23,716 nucleotides of DNA from an uncultured Actinoplanes sp. (GTDB taxonomy: Bacteria > Actinomycetota > Actinomycetes > Mycobacteriales > Micromonosporaceae): assembly GCF_934643405.1 (NCBI RefSeq), contig NZ_CAKUCL010000095.1, positions 1-23,716 on the forward strand, given 5' to 3'. Positions 16,589 to 23,716 of this stretch are shown in pieces (the stretch's first letter is position 1; every line of letters begins with the position of its first letter). The position numbers and the translations under genes were made by a program. The notes under the pieces are model-generated. The model had not been told where the DNA came from. It was given only the letters and a program-made list of their open reading frames with translations, and did no database searches.

Positions 16589-16906
16589 ATGCAGAAGAAA
16601 GCGACATCCGGGGGCATGCTTCATTTTCTGACCCTGTTTTTGCCACCCGGACGGACGAGTCACTACGGCCTCGCGTCCGACAATGATCTGCTCGTGCAGT
16701 TGTATCTCGACGCCGGTGGCGGTGCGGGGATGCGGTGGGTGTCGGTCGGTCGGCGACCGGCGGCCCGGACGGTCCCGGCCCGCGGCAGCATCGCCGATGT
16801 CACCGCGGCGCATCCGGACGTGCGGGTCGTCTCCGGTCCACGATGGGCCGCCACGGTGGACGCCGGCGGGCCCCGCCTCCCGATGGTGCCGGTGTTCGGG
16901 CGATGA
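16589..16906 (+). pseudogene. Detached C-terminal domain of the split membrane protein
   Basis: From about 16616 the frame encodes MLHFLTLFLPPGRTSHYGLA, then DLLVQLYLDAG-GGAGMRWVSVGRRP. This resembles the extracellular part of the single-span proteins found beside SigE-family sigma factors (pattern GxTSHY...VQxYLDxGxGPGM). It lacks its own membrane span and secretion signal and is in a different frame from the N-terminal half at 15187-15735, so the ancestral gene is interrupted by about 0.85 kb of repeats plus a stop and a frameshift. The 3' end is intact: its TGA overlaps the sigma-factor ATG as ATGA. Possible restarts are ATG 16589 (GGAGG too close) and ATG 16616. Its translation is doubtful. 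Confidence 0.55.
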
Positions 16907-17397
16907 CCCTCGACGACGAGTTCGCGGAGTTCGCGAACGCGCACGCCGAACGGCTGCGCACCACCGCCTTCATGCTGTGCCGCGACTGGCACCTCGCGCA
17001 GGACCTGACCCAGACCGCGCTGACCAAACTGTTCCTGTCCTGGCGCCGGGCCGTGCAGGCCGACAACCTGATGGCGTACGCGCAGAAGATCCTGCTGCGC
17101 GCCTACCTGGACCACCGCCGGCGTCGGTCGTCCACCGAGTCCACCCCGGGCGTGCTGCACGAGCCGGCCTACCGGGAGAACCCGGAGCTGCGGCTGACCA
17201 TGCTGGACGCGCTGGGCCGGCTGCCCGCCCGCGACCGCGCCATCGTGATCCTGCGCTACTTCGAGGACCTCAGCGTCGAGCAGGTCGCCGACGCGATGGA
17301 GCTGCCGGTCAGCGTGGTGAAGAGCCAGACCCGGCGGTCGCTGGGCAAACTGCGCGAACTGCTGGCCGCCGACCAGCTCGCGCTGTTTGCGGGCTGA
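16903..17397 (+). CDS. RNA polymerase sigma factor, SigE family (ECF-type)
   Basis: A 164-residue group-IV sigma factor. Region 2 runs from FAEFANAHAERLRTTAFMLC through DLTQTALTKLFLSW to LMAYAQKILLRAYLDHRRRR. Region 4 is LRLTMLDALGRLPARDRAIV followed by the helix-turn-helix YFEDLSVEQVADAMELPVSVVKSQTRRSLGKLREL. It directs RNA polymerase to a small regulon, normally restrained by a membrane partner. Its ATG overlaps the stop of the detached membrane-protein domain (ATGA), and it has no good ribosome-binding site of its own, so translation probably depends on coupling. Since the upstream gene is broken, both its level and its restraint may be altered. No target promoter can be assigned. Confidence 0.9.
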   Translation: MTLDDEFAEFANAHAERLRTTAFMLCRDWHLAQDLTQTALTKLFLSWRRAVQADNLMAYAQKILLRAYLDHRRRRSSTESTPGVLHEPAYRENPELRLTMLDALGRLPARDRAIVILRYFEDLSVEQVADAMELPVSVVKSQTRRSLGKLRELLAADQLALFAG

Positions 17398-17426
17398 CAC
17401 CAGCGCCCCGGCGGGTAACGACCGGG

Positions 17427-17432
17427 TAGCCT
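17427..17432 (+). promoter_or_regulatory. Candidate -10 box for leaderless peptide deformylase transcription
   Basis: TAGCCT fits the TANNNT pattern and ends 7 bases before the ATG at 17440, the distance expected when transcription begins at the start codon. There is no Shine-Dalgarno in the 20 bases upstream and no evident -35 box. Confidence 0.45.
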
Positions 17433-17439
17433 TTGAGTC

Positions 17440-17940
17440 ATGACAGTTCGGCCCATCCGGATCTTCGGCGACCCGGTGCTGCGCACCGAGGCGGACCCGG
17501 TCACCGTGTTCGACGCGCAGCTGCGCGCCCTGGTCGCGGATCTGGAGGACACGGTCCGCGTGCCCGGCCGCGCCGGTGTCGCCGCCCCGCAGATCGGTGT
17601 CAGCCTGCGCGTGTTCTCGTACAACGTGGCCGGTCAGGTCGGTCACCTGGTCAACCCGGTGCTGTCCGGGATGGCCGGCGAGCAGGACGACGAGGAGGCC
17701 TGCCTGTCGCTGCCCGGCCTGGGGTTCCCCACCAGACGCGCCATGACGGTGACCGCGCGCGGCTTCGACCAGTACGGCGAGCCGCTGGTCATCGAGGGCA
17801 CCGGCTTCCTGGCCCGCGCGTTGCAGCACGAGACCGACCACCTCGACGGCACCCTCTACATCGACACGCTCACCGGCGACGTGCGCCGGCAGGCTCTGCG
17901 GGAGCTGCGCCGGGTCGCTCCCGGTCCGCAGCGGGGCTGA
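17440..17940 (+). CDS. def: Peptide deformylase
   Basis: A 166-residue metalloenzyme that removes the formyl group from new protein N-termini. All three motifs are present: GRAGVAAPQIG (43-53), EEACLSLPG (85-93, Cys88 binds the metal) and the HETDH box (130-134) within LQHETDHLDG. Variations from the commonest forms (GLAAPQ to GVAAPQ, EGCLS to EACLS) are seen in other actinobacterial copies and should not abolish activity. There is no methionyl-tRNA formyltransferase gene beside it, so this may be a secondary copy. Its 3' end overlaps the opposite-strand regulator by 71 bp. It appears to have its own promoter. Confidence 0.95.
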   Translation: MTVRPIRIFGDPVLRTEADPVTVFDAQLRALVADLEDTVRVPGRAGVAAPQIGVSLRVFSYNVAGQVGHLVNPVLSGMAGEQDDEEACLSLPGLGFPTRRAMTVTARGFDQYGEPLVIEGTGFLARALQHETDHLDGTLYIDTLTGDVRRQALRELRRVAPGPQRG

Positions 17941-18619
17941 GCCGCACGCCGAGCTGGTCGGCGAACGCCTGCCGCCCGGCCGGGGTGACCCGGACCGCGC
18001 GGCCGGTGCCGATCCGCACGATCCAGCCGGCGTCGAACGCGTGCCGGCAGATCGCCGCGCCGAGCACTCCGCCCAGGTGGGGACGCCTCTCGGTCCAGTC
18101 CAGGCAGTCGCGCAGCAGCGGCCGCCGGGTGCCGCGGTCCAGTCCGATTCCGATCGCGGTGAGCCGCTGGTCACCCTCCGTGGTCACCGCGAGGCCCGCG
18201 TCGCGGCTGATCATCCCGGTGGCGGCGAGCGCGTCGGCGACGGCCACACCCAGCGCGCCGGCCAGGTGGTCGTAGCAGGTACGGGCGTCCGCGAGACGGC
18301 GCCGCCGGTGCGCCGCGGCCAGCGACCGCACCGGCGTGCCGGGCGGCGGCGCCTGCGACGACACCGTCTCCAGCAGCGCCGCCACGTCCGGGCCGGCCAG
18401 GCTCAGGTAGCGGTGGCGTCCTTGCCGGTGCTGGGTCAGCATCCCGCCCGCGACCAGACGGTCGGCGTGCTCGCTGGCGGTCGGCGCCGCGACCCCCGCG
18501 TGCCGGGCGAGTTCCCCGACCGTCCAGGCCCGGCCGTCCAGCAGCGCCAGGCACATCGCGGCCCGCGTGCGATCGGCGAGCAGCGCCGCCCAGGCGGCCA
18601 GTCCCCGCGCGTCATCCAT
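17870..18619 (-). CDS. ArsR-type winged-helix transcriptional regulator
   Basis: A 249-residue protein whose first ~75 residues form a winged helix of the ArsR type: WAALLADRTRAAMCLALLDG, WTVGELARHAGVAAPTASEH (recognition region) and LVAGGMLTQHRQGRHRYLSL. The long remainder (AAAHRRRRLADARTCYDHLAGALG and beyond) matches the two-domain ArsR-like regulators of actinomycetes rather than the ~100-residue metal sensors; no metal-binding cysteine cluster is visible in the winged helix. Start ATG 18619 (MDDARG) lies at the domain edge. The final ~24 residues (PAADRERPGAAPAEPAGARRR) are low-complexity and read antisense to def. It diverges from the methyltransferase gene 99 bp away, which it may control. 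Confidence 0.85.
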   Translation of the reverse strand: MDDARGLAAWAALLADRTRAAMCLALLDGRAWTVGELARHAGVAAPTASEHADRLVAGGMLTQHRQGRHRYLSLAGPDVAALLETVSSQAPPPGTPVRSLAAAHRRRRLADARTCYDHLAGALGVAVADALAATGMISRDAGLAVTTEGDQRLTAIGIGLDRGTRRPLLRDCLDWTERRPHLGGVLGAAICRHAFDAGWIVRIGTGRAVRVTPAGRQAFADQLGVRLSPAADRERPGAAPAEPAGARRR

Positions 18620-18718
18620 GCCCCGATCATGCCGCCCGCGGGCTTCGGCCCGCGCCGAACCGTTCGCGCGCCGGGCGGGGGCGTCGCCGGGCGGCGGGGG
18701 TGTGGTTGAGTGGGCGGC

Positions 18719-19366
18719 ATGGGCGCTGACGACGACACCCGCCGGCTTTCCGCGGCCTCTCTCGCGGAGGGCGACGCCACCGGCTGGTTCGAGAAGCTGT
18801 ACGCCGAGGCCCGCGACGGGCACGCCGAGATCCCGTGGGACCGGCCCGAGCCGTCGGTCAACCTGATCGAGGCGGGCCTGCCGGCCGGGGAGGGGCGCGC
18901 GGCGCTGGTCGTGGGGTGCGGCCTGGGACGCGACGCGGAGTATCTGGCGGGTCTCGGGTACGCGACGACGGCGTTCGACATCTCGGTCACGGCGATCAGG
19001 CAGGCGCGGGAACGGCACCCGGGCACCTCGGTCGACTACCAGGTGGCCGACCTGCTGGACCCGCCGGCACGGTGGCGGCAGCGGTTCGCGCTGGTGCTGG
19101 AGAGCAACAACGTGCAGGCGCTGCCGCGGGAGCTGCGCGGGGCGGCGATCGCGGCGGTCGGCGGGTTCGTCGGGCCGGGCGGGACGCTGCTGGTGCTGGC
19201 CGCGGCGAGGACCGAGCGCGGCGACGACGGTCCGCCGTGGCCGCTGACCCGCGCCGAGGTCGACGCGTTCGCCGGGGACGGGCTGCGCGCGGTCTCGGTG
19301 GAGGAGATCCCGGGCAAGGAAGGACCTTTCCTCGTACGGTGGCGGGCGCGCTTCGTCAGAGAATGA
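18719..19366 (+). CDS. Class I SAM-dependent methyltransferase, TPMT-like
   Basis: A 215-residue cytosolic methyltransferase. Motif I is ALVVGCGLGRDAEYLAGLGY, followed by TTAFDISVTAIRQARER (the acidic residue after strand 2 contacts the ribose of SAM) and LVLESNNVQAL. WFEKLYAEARDGHAEIPWDRPEP near the N-terminus resembles the substrate-side opening of thiopurine methyltransferase-like enzymes. Substrate unknown. ATG 18719 was preferred to GTG 18710; neither has a strong ribosome-binding site. The neighbouring divergent ArsR-type regulator is the only contextual clue to control. The last 11 bases overlap the opposite-strand decarboxylase gene. Confidence 0.85.
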   Translation: MGADDDTRRLSAASLAEGDATGWFEKLYAEARDGHAEIPWDRPEPSVNLIEAGLPAGEGRAALVVGCGLGRDAEYLAGLGYATTAFDISVTAIRQARERHPGTSVDYQVADLLDPPARWRQRFALVLESNNVQALPRELRGAAIAAVGGFVGPGGTLLVLAAARTERGDDGPPWPLTRAEVDAFAGDGLRAVSVEEIPGKEGPFLVRWRARFVRE

Positions 19367-20474
19367 CGAACTGCGGCGGGTCGTGGCGCAGGAACTCGTG
19401 GTGCGAGATGTCCCAGCCGTAGGCGCCGGCGCGGCCGAACACCAGGATGTCGCCGGCCCGCAGCCGGTCCACGTGCCGGCCCCGGGTCAGCACGTCGCGC
19501 GGGGTGCACAGCTCGCCGACCGCGTCGACCGGCACGCCGGTCACCGACGGGCGCGGCCACGGGTGCGGCCAGTCGTCGACCGGCACGACGGTGAACGGGT
19601 GGCTGTAACCCCAGGCGGCGGGCAGCCGGAAATGGTGGGTGCCGCCGCGCAGCACGGCGAAGGTGCGGCCGTGGGTGGTCTTCAGGTCGAGCACCTCGGC
19701 CGCGTACCACCCGGCGTCGGCGGCCAGGAACCGGCCGGGCTCGAAGATCAGCTCGATGCCCTCGGGCACCGCGATGTCACGCAGCGGCGTCAGGTCGATC
19801 GACGCGCCGGTGACGTAGTCGACGCCGAACCCGCCACCCACGTTCACCACCCGCAGCCGGACGCCGAACCGCCGCGCGGTGCGGACCGACCAGTCCAGGC
19901 AGTCCCGGACGAAGGCGGCGTGCGCGGCACCGTCCAGGTTGTTCGACACCGCGTGCAGGTGGAATCCGATCACGGTGACCCCCGCGACGGCCAGGGCGTC
20001 GGCCAGCTGCGCCTCGTCGACGCCGAACGGGGTGGGCACGCCGGTCATGGTGTGGCTGCCGGACAGGCCGCCGCCGGCCCGGTTGACCCGCACCACCACC
20101 TCCGGGTGGTCGCCGAGCGCGGCGATGCGGCGCAGTTCGTGCACGCTCTCGGCGTTGATCAGCGCCCCGGTGGCCAGGGCGGCGGTGAGCTCGGCGTCGG
20201 TCTTGCCGGGGCCGCCGAAGATGATCCGTCGCGCGCCGGCGTCCGCGGCGAGGCGCAACTCGCCGCCGGACGCGACTTCCAGGCCGTCGCACACCGACGC
20301 CAGCGCGGCGACCACGCCGGGATGTCCGTTGGCTTTCACGGCGTACGCAAGAAGGGATCCGGCGGGCAGCGAAGCCCGCACCGCGCCGGCTCGCGCGCGC
20401 AGCGCGGCGGTGTCGTAGACGTAGGCGCACACCGGCCGGCGCAGCGTGCCCCACAGGTCGTCAGGCGGGTGCAT
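19356..20474 (-). CDS. Fold-III PLP-dependent decarboxylase of a siderophore pathway (SbnH/AcsE/PvsE-like)
   Basis: A 372-residue relative of diaminopimelate and ornithine decarboxylases. PLP binds the lysine in LLAYAVKANGHP; other contacts are FHLHAVSNNLDG, NVGGGFGVDY and the phosphate-binding EPGRF. GELCTPRDVL carries the catalytic cysteine region in the form used by siderophore decarboxylases such as SbnH, AcsE and PvsE, which act on an amino acid or on a citryl/amino-acid conjugate. It overlaps the upstream IucA/IucC gene by 14 bases, so the two are translationally linked. The exact substrate (ornithine, diaminopropionate or a conjugate) cannot be deduced. The N-terminus (MHPPDDLWGTLRRPVCAYVY) is complete. 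Confidence 0.88.
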   Translation of the reverse strand: MHPPDDLWGTLRRPVCAYVYDTAALRARAGAVRASLPAGSLLAYAVKANGHPGVVAALASVCDGLEVASGGELRLAADAGARRIIFGGPGKTDAELTAALATGALINAESVHELRRIAALGDHPEVVVRVNRAGGGLSGSHTMTGVPTPFGVDEAQLADALAVAGVTVIGFHLHAVSNNLDGAAHAAFVRDCLDWSVRTARRFGVRLRVVNVGGGFGVDYVTGASIDLTPLRDIAVPEGIELIFEPGRFLAADAGWYAAEVLDLKTTHGRTFAVLRGGTHHFRLPAAWGYSHPFTVVPVDDWPHPWPRPSVTGVPVDAVGELCTPRDVLTRGRHVDRLRAGDILVFGRAGAYGWDISHHEFLRHDPPQFVIL

Positions 20475-21876
20475 GCAACGGATTCGGGACGGGGATGTAG
20501 ATGTCGCCGTGACCGGCCAGCCGCATCCGCACCAGCGCCTTGTGCGGCACCGCCGGCGCGGTGAACGCGGCGTGGTCGTCGCCGGTCGCGCACGCGTCGA
20601 CCACCTCCCGCACGATCCGCCACGCCCGGTCCTCGTCGAGGTCCAGGTGCAGGATCAGCTCGCCGAGGTGGGCCTGGAACGCGGTGTAGCCGATCTTCGC
20701 GCGGAACACGTCCAGGTCGTCGGTGCCGACCACCGAGCCCGGCCACAGCGTGATGTCGTGCCCGGCCGCGGCCAGCCTCGGCAGATGCAGCCGCAGCCCG
20801 GCGAAGTCGCGCAACGCCAGCCGGTGCGGGCGGCCGTCGACGAACGTGGGCAGGCAGTTCTGCAGATGCGCCTCCAACGCGACTCCCTGCGCGGTCAGCC
20901 GCAGCAGCGGCGGCAGGACCAGTTCCGTGTACGCGCGCAGCCAGTCGGCGGGATCGCCGGTGACCAGCTCACCCAGCAGGTACGGCAGCGCGCCGCCCGG
21001 GACGGCGCGTTCGCCGGGCTCGAGCCGTCCGGCGAGGCCGTCGCGGCGGATCGCCGACATGTCCCGCCCCGAGCCGACCGGCACGGCCGCGCCCGCGGTC
21101 TCGGCCATCAGCAGCAGCCGGTCCTCGTCCTCGGTCAGCCGGTGCAGCAGCCTCGACACGGCCGGGCCGTTGCGGGTGCTGGCCACGCTGATGCTGCGCC
21201 GGGTCGAGGTGACCTGGATGTCCAGCGACACCTTCAGATATTGGCCCAGCTGCGGGACGAGCAGGGTGCGCAGCGCCGCGGTGGGCACCGCGTCGATCTC
21301 GTGGTCGAGGATGAGCAGCCGGCGGTCGGCGATCAGATCCGCGTACCGGGCGGGCAGCACGTTGTCGCGCTGCCACGGATGCACCGGCTGGATCCGGTAG
21401 CCGGGCGGCGGGTCCAGTTCCGCGAAGACGTCGTCGCCCAGGTGCAGCTCCTCGCGGACGGCCACGAAACCCAGGCGGGTCCGCTCGGCTTCCAGGTCGT
21501 AGGCCAGGACGTCGCCGGTGGTCCAGCCCAGTCGCGTACGGCCGCAGGGGTGCAGGTTGTGCCCCGCGACCGCGAGGCGTTCCAGGCCGATGGCCTGCCA
21601 GTCCGGGTCGTCGCCGGCCGTCGCCACCGGCCGGCCCATCGCGATAGCCAGGTTCGTCACCGCGTTGCGCAGCTCCGCGGCGAACCCGGGCGCGTCGATG
21701 TCGCCGAGCAGCTCGACCGGATCCCCCACACCGGACGACGGATATTCGACCCGGCCGAACCCGTGCCGCTCGCCCGGACCCATGTCGCGGATGCCCTCGC
21801 GGGTCATCGCGCCGCGCAGTTTACGGCCGACCGTGTCCGCGGCCAGCGACTCCAGCTGGGTGAGGCTGCGGGTCAT
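20461..21876 (-). CDS. IucA/IucC-family siderophore synthetase (second of two)
   Basis: A 471-residue NRPS-independent siderophore (NIS) synthetase that would adenylate a carboxylate and join it to an amine or alcohol. Family marks are GHNLHPCGRTRLGW, HPWQRDNVLPARY, a STRRSISVAS-type substrate loop, GVALEAHLQNCLP and ALRDFAGLRLHLPR. It is clearly shorter than common members (about 580-620 residues), mainly at the N-terminus and between motifs. ATG 21876 overlaps the stop of the upstream synthetase (ATGA); an open frame further upstream is merely antisense noise over that gene. Together with the decarboxylase it builds a carboxylate-type siderophore; which subtype (A, B or C) cannot be fixed by eye. 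Confidence 0.9.
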   Translation of the reverse strand: MTRSLTQLESLAADTVGRKLRGAMTREGIRDMGPGERHGFGRVEYPSSGVGDPVELLGDIDAPGFAAELRNAVTNLAIAMGRPVATAGDDPDWQAIGLERLAVAGHNLHPCGRTRLGWTTGDVLAYDLEAERTRLGFVAVREELHLGDDVFAELDPPPGYRIQPVHPWQRDNVLPARYADLIADRRLLILDHEIDAVPTAALRTLLVPQLGQYLKVSLDIQVTSTRRSISVASTRNGPAVSRLLHRLTEDEDRLLLMAETAGAAVPVGSGRDMSAIRRDGLAGRLEPGERAVPGGALPYLLGELVTGDPADWLRAYTELVLPPLLRLTAQGVALEAHLQNCLPTFVDGRPHRLALRDFAGLRLHLPRLAAAGHDITLWPGSVVGTDDLDVFRAKIGYTAFQAHLGELILHLDLDEDRAWRIVREVVDACATGDDHAAFTAPAVPHKALVRMRLAGHGDIYIPVPNPLHAPA

Positions 21877-23435
21877 GCGTGTGCCGCCATCGGGTTGCCG
21901 AGGTAGGCCCAGATGTCGTCGAGCGGGGTCGCCGACAGGCGCATCGCGGTGGTGGCCTTGACCGGTAACGGGTCGGTGAGCAGGCGCTTGTTCGTGATGC
22001 TCGCGGCGGTGCGGGCCCACAGCTTGGCCGGGTCGGTGCCGAAGTGGCGGGTGAACGCGGCGATCAGGTGGGCGGCGGCGTTGCCCAGCGCCGAGGCGGC
22101 GAGCTTGGTGCCGAGCTCCTGCGGGTCGTCCGCGAGGATGTCACCCCGCAAACCGATCCGCTCATGCCGCCGGTCCACCCGGACGCCGCCGAAGTCGCGG
22201 TACAGGACGCGGTGCGGCCGGTTGTCCCGCAGCACCACCAGGGTGTTCTGGCCGTGCGCCTCCAACGCGACGCCGCGGTCGAGAACGGTGACCAGCGGCG
22301 CGAACAGGCGGTCGCAGAGAAGACCCCACCAGTCGTACGGATCTTCCACCGTCCTCAGCAGCAGCGGGGACGAGGCCATGGCCGCCAGCGGCACGACCAG
22401 CTCACCGGGCCGCGTCGCCGGCGCCCGCCGGGCCAGGTAGGCGAGGTGCCGCTGCGGTTCCCCGTCGACGACGACCGCGCCGCCGGCCGTCTCGGCCAGG
22501 ACGCTGAGCGGCAGGTCCGCGGTCAGCTCGCGCAGGAGGGCCGACAGCAGGGGACCGTTGGTCACGGCGGCGGGCGACACGGTCCGTACGGCGGAGGTCA
22601 TCTGCACGTCGACCGCGGTCTTGACGTGGGCCGTCGGCAGCGCGACCGTGCGCAGCGACATCAGCGGGCGCCCGGCGGCGGTCTCACCGTCGTCGGTCAG
22701 GAACGGGTACCGGTCCCTGAGGTGCTCGACCTGCCACGGATGGGCGTAGAGCAGCGGCGGCGCGGTGCCGAACCACCGGTCCGGCGGCACCTTCAGCCGT
22801 CGCAGGCGGACGGTGGGGGAGTGCTCGGGCGCGTAGGTGAGCACGTCCCGCACGGTCATCCCGCCGCGGGTGCGGCAGCAGGGGTGCAGCGGATGCCCGT
22901 CGACGACGAGCTGCTCGATGCGGCCCAGGTCGTGGGGGAGGGTGGCCGGCGGGGCCTGCGCGCGGGCGAGCGCGAGGTTGGCGACGCTGTTGTCCACCTC
23001 ACCGGCGAACGGCACATCGCCCCAGAGCAGCCGCACGAGGGTGCCGGGGTCGTCGACGCGCGTTCCGCCGTGGACGGTGACGGCAAGCCCGGCATGCCCC
23101 GGCGCGAAGGGCACGGCCGCCGAGGCGGGGTAGTCGAGATCGCGGACGTCCAGCGTCGCGCCCGCGCGTCCGTCCGGCCGCCGGGACTCGTTTCTCTGGC
23201 TGTCCGCGGGCTCGTCACGCCGGCCGGGGACGTGTCCCTGGCCGGCCGGGTGCGGCACGGCGGCGGGCAGTGGTTCGCGGTCGATCGCGCCCAGCAGCCG
23301 GGCGAGGACCGCGGCGCGGGCGCCGGGCAGCGCGGCGTCGTACCGGGCGACCAGATCCGGTCGCAGGCGCCCCAGCTCGTCCCGGGTCTGCGCGGCGTCA
23401 GCGGTGCGCCGGCTGGCCGGCTGACTGGTGGGCAC
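21873..23435 (-). CDS. IucA/IucC-family siderophore synthetase (first of two)
   Basis: A 520-residue NIS synthetase with GHPLHPCCRTRGGM, YAHPWQVEHL, the substrate loop TSAVRTVSPAAVTNGP, GVALEAHGQNTLV and YRDFGGVRVDRR in order, and a family-typical C-terminal helical part (AAHLIAAFTRHFG). It is distinct in sequence from the second synthetase, so the two probably catalyse successive condensations. The GTG at 23433-23435 is used, with GGAG about ten bases upstream. It is the first complete gene of a leftward operon 23435-19356. Residues 1-90 contain a glycine/arginine-rich linker without a clear family match. Transport and regulator genes would lie outside the window. Confidence 0.9.
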   Translation of the reverse strand: MPTSQPASRRTADAAQTRDELGRLRPDLVARYDAALPGARAAVLARLLGAIDREPLPAAVPHPAGQGHVPGRRDEPADSQRNESRRPDGRAGATLDVRDLDYPASAAVPFAPGHAGLAVTVHGGTRVDDPGTLVRLLWGDVPFAGEVDNSVANLALARAQAPPATLPHDLGRIEQLVVDGHPLHPCCRTRGGMTVRDVLTYAPEHSPTVRLRRLKVPPDRWFGTAPPLLYAHPWQVEHLRDRYPFLTDDGETAAGRPLMSLRTVALPTAHVKTAVDVQMTSAVRTVSPAAVTNGPLLSALLRELTADLPLSVLAETAGGAVVVDGEPQRHLAYLARRAPATRPGELVVPLAAMASSPLLLRTVEDPYDWWGLLCDRLFAPLVTVLDRGVALEAHGQNTLVVLRDNRPHRVLYRDFGGVRVDRRHERIGLRGDILADDPQELGTKLAASALGNAAAHLIAAFTRHFGTDPAKLWARTAASITNKRLLTDPLPVKATTAMRLSATPLDDIWAYLGNPMAAHA

Positions 23436-23518
23436 CGACCCATTCTCCGTCGTGCCGTCGACCGTGACGCTGCTGCCCGCCGCCTTCGTGAGCGAGGCCG
23501 CAACAGTCCGCTATCCAA

Positions 23519-23530
23519 CATCCTAGGATG
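23519..23530. promoter_or_regulatory. 12-bp perfect palindrome upstream of the siderophore operon
   Basis: CATCCTAGGATG reads the same on both strands and lies 84 bases before the first synthetase start. It contains the sequence TCCTAGGA also found at the promoter at 4150-4157. It does not fit the DtxR/IdeR iron box (TTAGGTTAG-S-CTAACCTAA). On the minus strand it includes TAGGAT, which could serve as a -10 box. Confidence 0.4.
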
Positions 23531-23540
23531 CTCCACAGGT

Positions 23541-23564
23541 GGTGCGCCGGAACACCGGCGCACC
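23541..23564. terminator. Perfect 10-bp hairpin with a four-base loop upstream of the siderophore operon
   Basis: GGTGCGCCGG (23541-23550) and CCGGCGCACC (23555-23564) pair perfectly around AACA. It lies between the possible upstream gene end (23622) and the palindrome at 23519. It could terminate leftward transcription from the edge gene, although the T-rich stretch lies on the wrong (5') side on that strand. Confidence 0.5.
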
Positions 23565-23621
23565 CATCCCGAAAACCCGGAAAACCAAAAAGGAATCAAC
23601 GACATCCCCGCTTTGGGCTTT

Positions 23622-23716
23622 TCAGGCGTGGGTGGGTCCGCCGGGCGTTGGCTTGGTCCGCCGGGCGTACTGGCCGGACGCGTCGCGAAGGGTGCGCGTG
23701 CCGGCCGGAGCTTGGC
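23622..23716 (-). CDS. Possible C-terminal end of an upstream gene (cut by window edge)
   Basis: Reading leftwards from the window edge, one minus frame gives QAPAGTRTLRDASGQYARRT then KPTPGGPTHA and a TGA at 23622-23624, with G/C-ending codons almost throughout. This is what the tail of a gene upstream of the siderophore operon would look like, but about 30 codons without a motif are weak evidence. The other frames are open for a similar length. No function can be suggested. Confidence 0.3.
   Translation of the reverse strand, partial: QAPAGTRTLRDASGQYARRTKPTPGGPTHA

Noticed and set aside
15488..16813. 441-codon minus-strand frame over arrays 3 and 4
   Set aside because: It reads the repeats antisense (R-N-R-R-H-P type units) and continues into unrelated arrays; no start signal or domain, and the genes on both sides run on the plus strand.
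23436..23600. DtxR/IdeR iron box before the siderophore operon
   Set aside because: No TTAGGTTAG...CTAACCTAA-like sequence was found; the only palindrome has a different core.

Overview
The window is very GC-rich (roughly 70% by eye) with strong G/C preference at third codon positions, GTG starts, four-base ATGA/GTGA gene overlaps and short sigma-70-like promoters. Together with its SigE-family sigma factor, DUF5999-type protein and DUF3516-type helicase, this points to an actinomycete, most likely Micromonosporaceae (Actinoplanes-like). That placement is inference from gene content and codon style; no marker gene is present.

Layout. 1-330: the start of an IS5-type transposase running off the left edge, next to a decayed C-terminal piece of a KdpE/OmpR-type response regulator. 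473-4124 (minus strand): a DUF3516-type helicase and a two-gene unit of an uncharacterised small protein plus an AbiEii-like nucleotidyltransferase, with strong hairpins between the last two. 4208-4951 (minus): an alpha/beta hydrolase. 4952-5790: no gene, but a ten-copy ~32-bp tandem repeat. 5791-7293: an ORF with a credible N-terminus and a low-complexity tail. 7138-9691 (minus): two COG3541-like nucleotidyltransferases and an aldo/keto reductase chained by GTGA overlaps; one nucleotidyltransferase carries four 14-residue repeats and the other appears to have lost about 45-50 internal residues. 9745-12726: a glycine riboswitch and gcvP (glycine decarboxylase), followed by tandem hairpins. 12902-15115: a DUF5999-type protein, a PabB-type chorismate enzyme and a dihydrofolate-reductase-like protein. 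15187-17397: a membrane protein apparently split by two repeat arrays, with its C-terminal piece overlapping a SigE-family sigma factor. 17440-19366: peptide deformylase, an ArsR-like regulator and a SAM methyltransferase. 19356-23435 (minus): a siderophore operon of the NRPS-independent type, with two IucA/IucC synthetases and a fold-III PLP decarboxylase. A partial ORF may follow at the right edge.

How the parts relate. The clearest pathways are glycine cleavage under riboswitch control and carboxylate/citrate-type siderophore assembly. The most unusual property is four tandem-repeat arrays of unrelated sequence within about 11.5 kb. Unit length is an exact multiple of three where the repeats are read as protein (42 bp and 54 bp), but is near 32 bp in the gene-free array and drifts to 51-55 bp beyond the stop codon of the split membrane gene. 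This suggests a general duplication process that is filtered by translation.
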